Shown: positions 5,723 to 6,253 of the stretch, in pieces
How positions within the stretch are numbered: position 1 is the first letter of the stretch
Layout: each line of letters opens with the position of its first letter
Assembly (NCBI GenBank): GCA_022013395.1
Contig: JAKLQL010000383.1
Location: 1 to 6,253, forward strand
Origin: Acetobacterium sp.
GTDB taxonomy: Bacteria > Bacillota > Clostridia > Eubacteriales > Eubacteriaceae
DNA: 6,253 nt
Direction: 5' to 3'
The notes under the pieces: generated by a model
The model's input: the letters and a program-made list of their open reading frames with translations, nothing else
Database searches by the model: none
What the model was told of the DNA's origin: nothing
Made by a program: the position numbers and the translations under genes

Positions 5723-6043
5723 ATGGCAAAGATTATTGATCAGACAGAATTTAAAACCTTGGTTTCAGAAGGCAAAGGCGTTGTGTTGGTAGATTTTTTT
5801 GCGACATGGTGCGGACCTTGTAAGGCACTGGCGCCTATTTTGGAAGAAGTAGCGGATGAGCTAAAGGACAAGGCCGTCATTTATAAGGTTGATATCGATC
5901 AAAGTCAGACCCTTGCTCAGGAATACCGGGTAATGAGTGTCCCAACCATGAAGATTTTCAAAAATGGTGAAGTGGTTGAGACCATTGTCGGACTTCAGTC
6001 AAAAGGCGTTTTATTGGATAAATTGAGCTATTATGCCGGTTAA
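5723..6043 (+). CDS. trxA: Thioredoxin
   Basis: A 106-residue cytosolic disulfide reductant of normal length. The active site WCGPCK is at residues 29-34, with redox Cys30 and Cys33. The buried Asp24 (VLVDFFATW) and the cis-proline Pro74 (MSVPTM) are present, and the NGEVVETIVGLQSK stretch ends the fold. There is no signal peptide. It would reduce protein disulfides and enzymes such as ribonucleotide reductase or peroxiredoxins. The ATG follows AAGGAG at 5709-5714 with an eight-base spacer. The gene is second in the operon with the flavoprotein. No thioredoxin reductase is encoded in the window, so its electron source is open. A terminator follows 13 bases after the stop. Confidence 0.96.
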   Translation: MAKIIDQTEFKTLVSEGKGVVLVDFFATWCGPCKALAPILEEVADELKDKAVIYKVDIDQSQTLAQEYRVMSVPTMKIFKNGEVVETIVGLQSKGVLLDKLSYYAG

Positions 6044-6056
6044 TTAACGTGATATG

Positions 6057-6094
6057 AAAAAAGATTCCTTATTTTAATAGGGAATCTTTTTTTT
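6057..6094 (+). terminator. Intrinsic terminator after thioredoxin
   Basis: AAAAAAGATTCC (6057-6068) pairs perfectly with GGAATCTTTTTT (6081-6092). Weaker inner pairs can extend the stem to about 16 pairs. Eight T (6087-6094) end it. This is a strong Rho-independent terminator. Confidence 0.93.
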
Positions 6095-6100
6095 ATTTAG

Positions 6101-6135
6101 CGGTCAAACCTTAAAAAAAATAAGGAGACCGTTTT
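6101..6135 (+). other. Second hairpin after the thioredoxin terminator
   Basis: CGGTC (6101-6105) pairs with GACCG (6127-6131), and CCTTA (6109-6113) pairs with TAAGG (6121-6125). An AAA/A internal loop separates them and an A7 loop caps the hairpin. TTTT (6132-6135) follows. It may be a backup terminator. A ribosome-binding-like TAAGGAGA lies in its right arm, but no start codon follows at a suitable distance. Confidence 0.55.
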
Positions 6136-6142
6136 CATTTTA

Positions 6143-6164
6143 AGACAAATAGCCCTGTTTGTCT
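6143..6164 (+). repeat. Inverted repeat upstream of the next gene's promoter
   Basis: AGACAAA (6143-6149) and TTTGTCT (6158-6164) are perfect inverted repeats around eight bases, their centres 15 bases apart. The site lies about 30 bases before the -35 of the downstream promoter, where an activator or repressor could bind. It could also be a chance hairpin; no known operator is recognised. Confidence 0.45.
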
Positions 6165-6194
6165 AAATTCCCGACAACTTCGAATAATCGTATA

Positions 6195-6223
6195 ATTACA
6201 ACCCTATTTATGAGTGCTATACT
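6195..6223 (+). promoter_or_regulatory. Extended -10 promoter of the gene beginning at 6251
   Basis: TGCTATACT (6215-6223) is an extended -10 (TGn plus TATACT). Seventeen bases upstream, ATTACA (6195-6200) matches four of six consensus -35 bases. Transcription from near 6230 would leave about 20 bases before the ATG. A TATAAT at 6191-6196 is an alternative but has no usable -35. Confidence 0.55.
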
Positions 6224-6250
6224 CCTTAAAGCAAGCGAAAGGAGCGAAAA

Positions 6251-6253
6251 ATG
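6251..6253 (+). CDS. Start codon of a gene cut off by the window end
   Basis: The final ATG follows AAAGGAG at 6238-6244 with a six-base spacer and lies behind the extended -10 promoter. Only the first codon is present, so the product cannot be named. Confidence 0.6.

Overview
The window looks like chromosome of an anaerobic, low-to-moderate GC Firmicute, most like an acetogenic Eubacteriaceae member (Acetobacterium/Eubacterium type). That placement is inferred from three things: a Bacillus/Clostridium-style decarboxylase-tmk-holB-ricT cluster, a clostridial 2[4Fe-4S] ferredoxin beside a rubredoxin, and strong AGGAGG-type ribosome binding sites. All recognised genes are on the + strand. I saw no tRNA, rRNA, CRISPR, insertion sequence or prophage signal.

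Positions 1-3740 are a tightly packed replication/nucleotide operon whose 5' end lies outside the window. It holds the C-terminal part of an Orn/Lys/Arg decarboxylase-family PLP enzyme, thymidylate kinase (tmk), a DUF2007 small protein, DNA polymerase III delta' (holB) and the PSP1-domain protein RicT/YaaT. The order matches the Bacillus subtilis yaaO-tmk-yaaQ-yaaR-holB-yaaT block, except that one DUF2007 gene sits where yaaQ-yaaR would be. The decarboxylase has no stop codon before tmk. The two are one open frame, yet tmk keeps its own strong internal ribosome binding site and ATG at 880.

Positions 3741-4364 hold two small electron carriers too short for ordinary ORF cut-offs. One is a 55-residue two-cluster ferredoxin (3809-3976) with its own promoter and a long hairpin after it. 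The other is a 53-residue rubredoxin (4165-4326) followed by a clear intrinsic terminator.

Positions 4365-5026 carry a two-helix membrane protein of unknown function (4416-4907), closed by a strong terminator. Positions 5027-6094 form a two-gene redox operon: a flavodoxin-fold protein with a compact four-cysteine motif like iron-sulfur flavoproteins (5135-5704), then thioredoxin (5723-6043), with a promoter before and a terminator after.

Positions 6095-6253 hold two further inverted repeats, an extended -10 promoter, a ribosome binding site and the ATG of a gene that runs out of the window. No gene-free stretch exceeds 300 bases.

The first half is housekeeping DNA replication and dTTP supply. 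The second half is a cluster of separately controlled thiol, flavin and iron-sulfur electron carriers typical of an anaerobe. I see no clearly new multi-gene system. The points most worth checking are the decarboxylase-Tmk fusion, the flavoprotein-thioredoxin pair and the structured region before the last gene.
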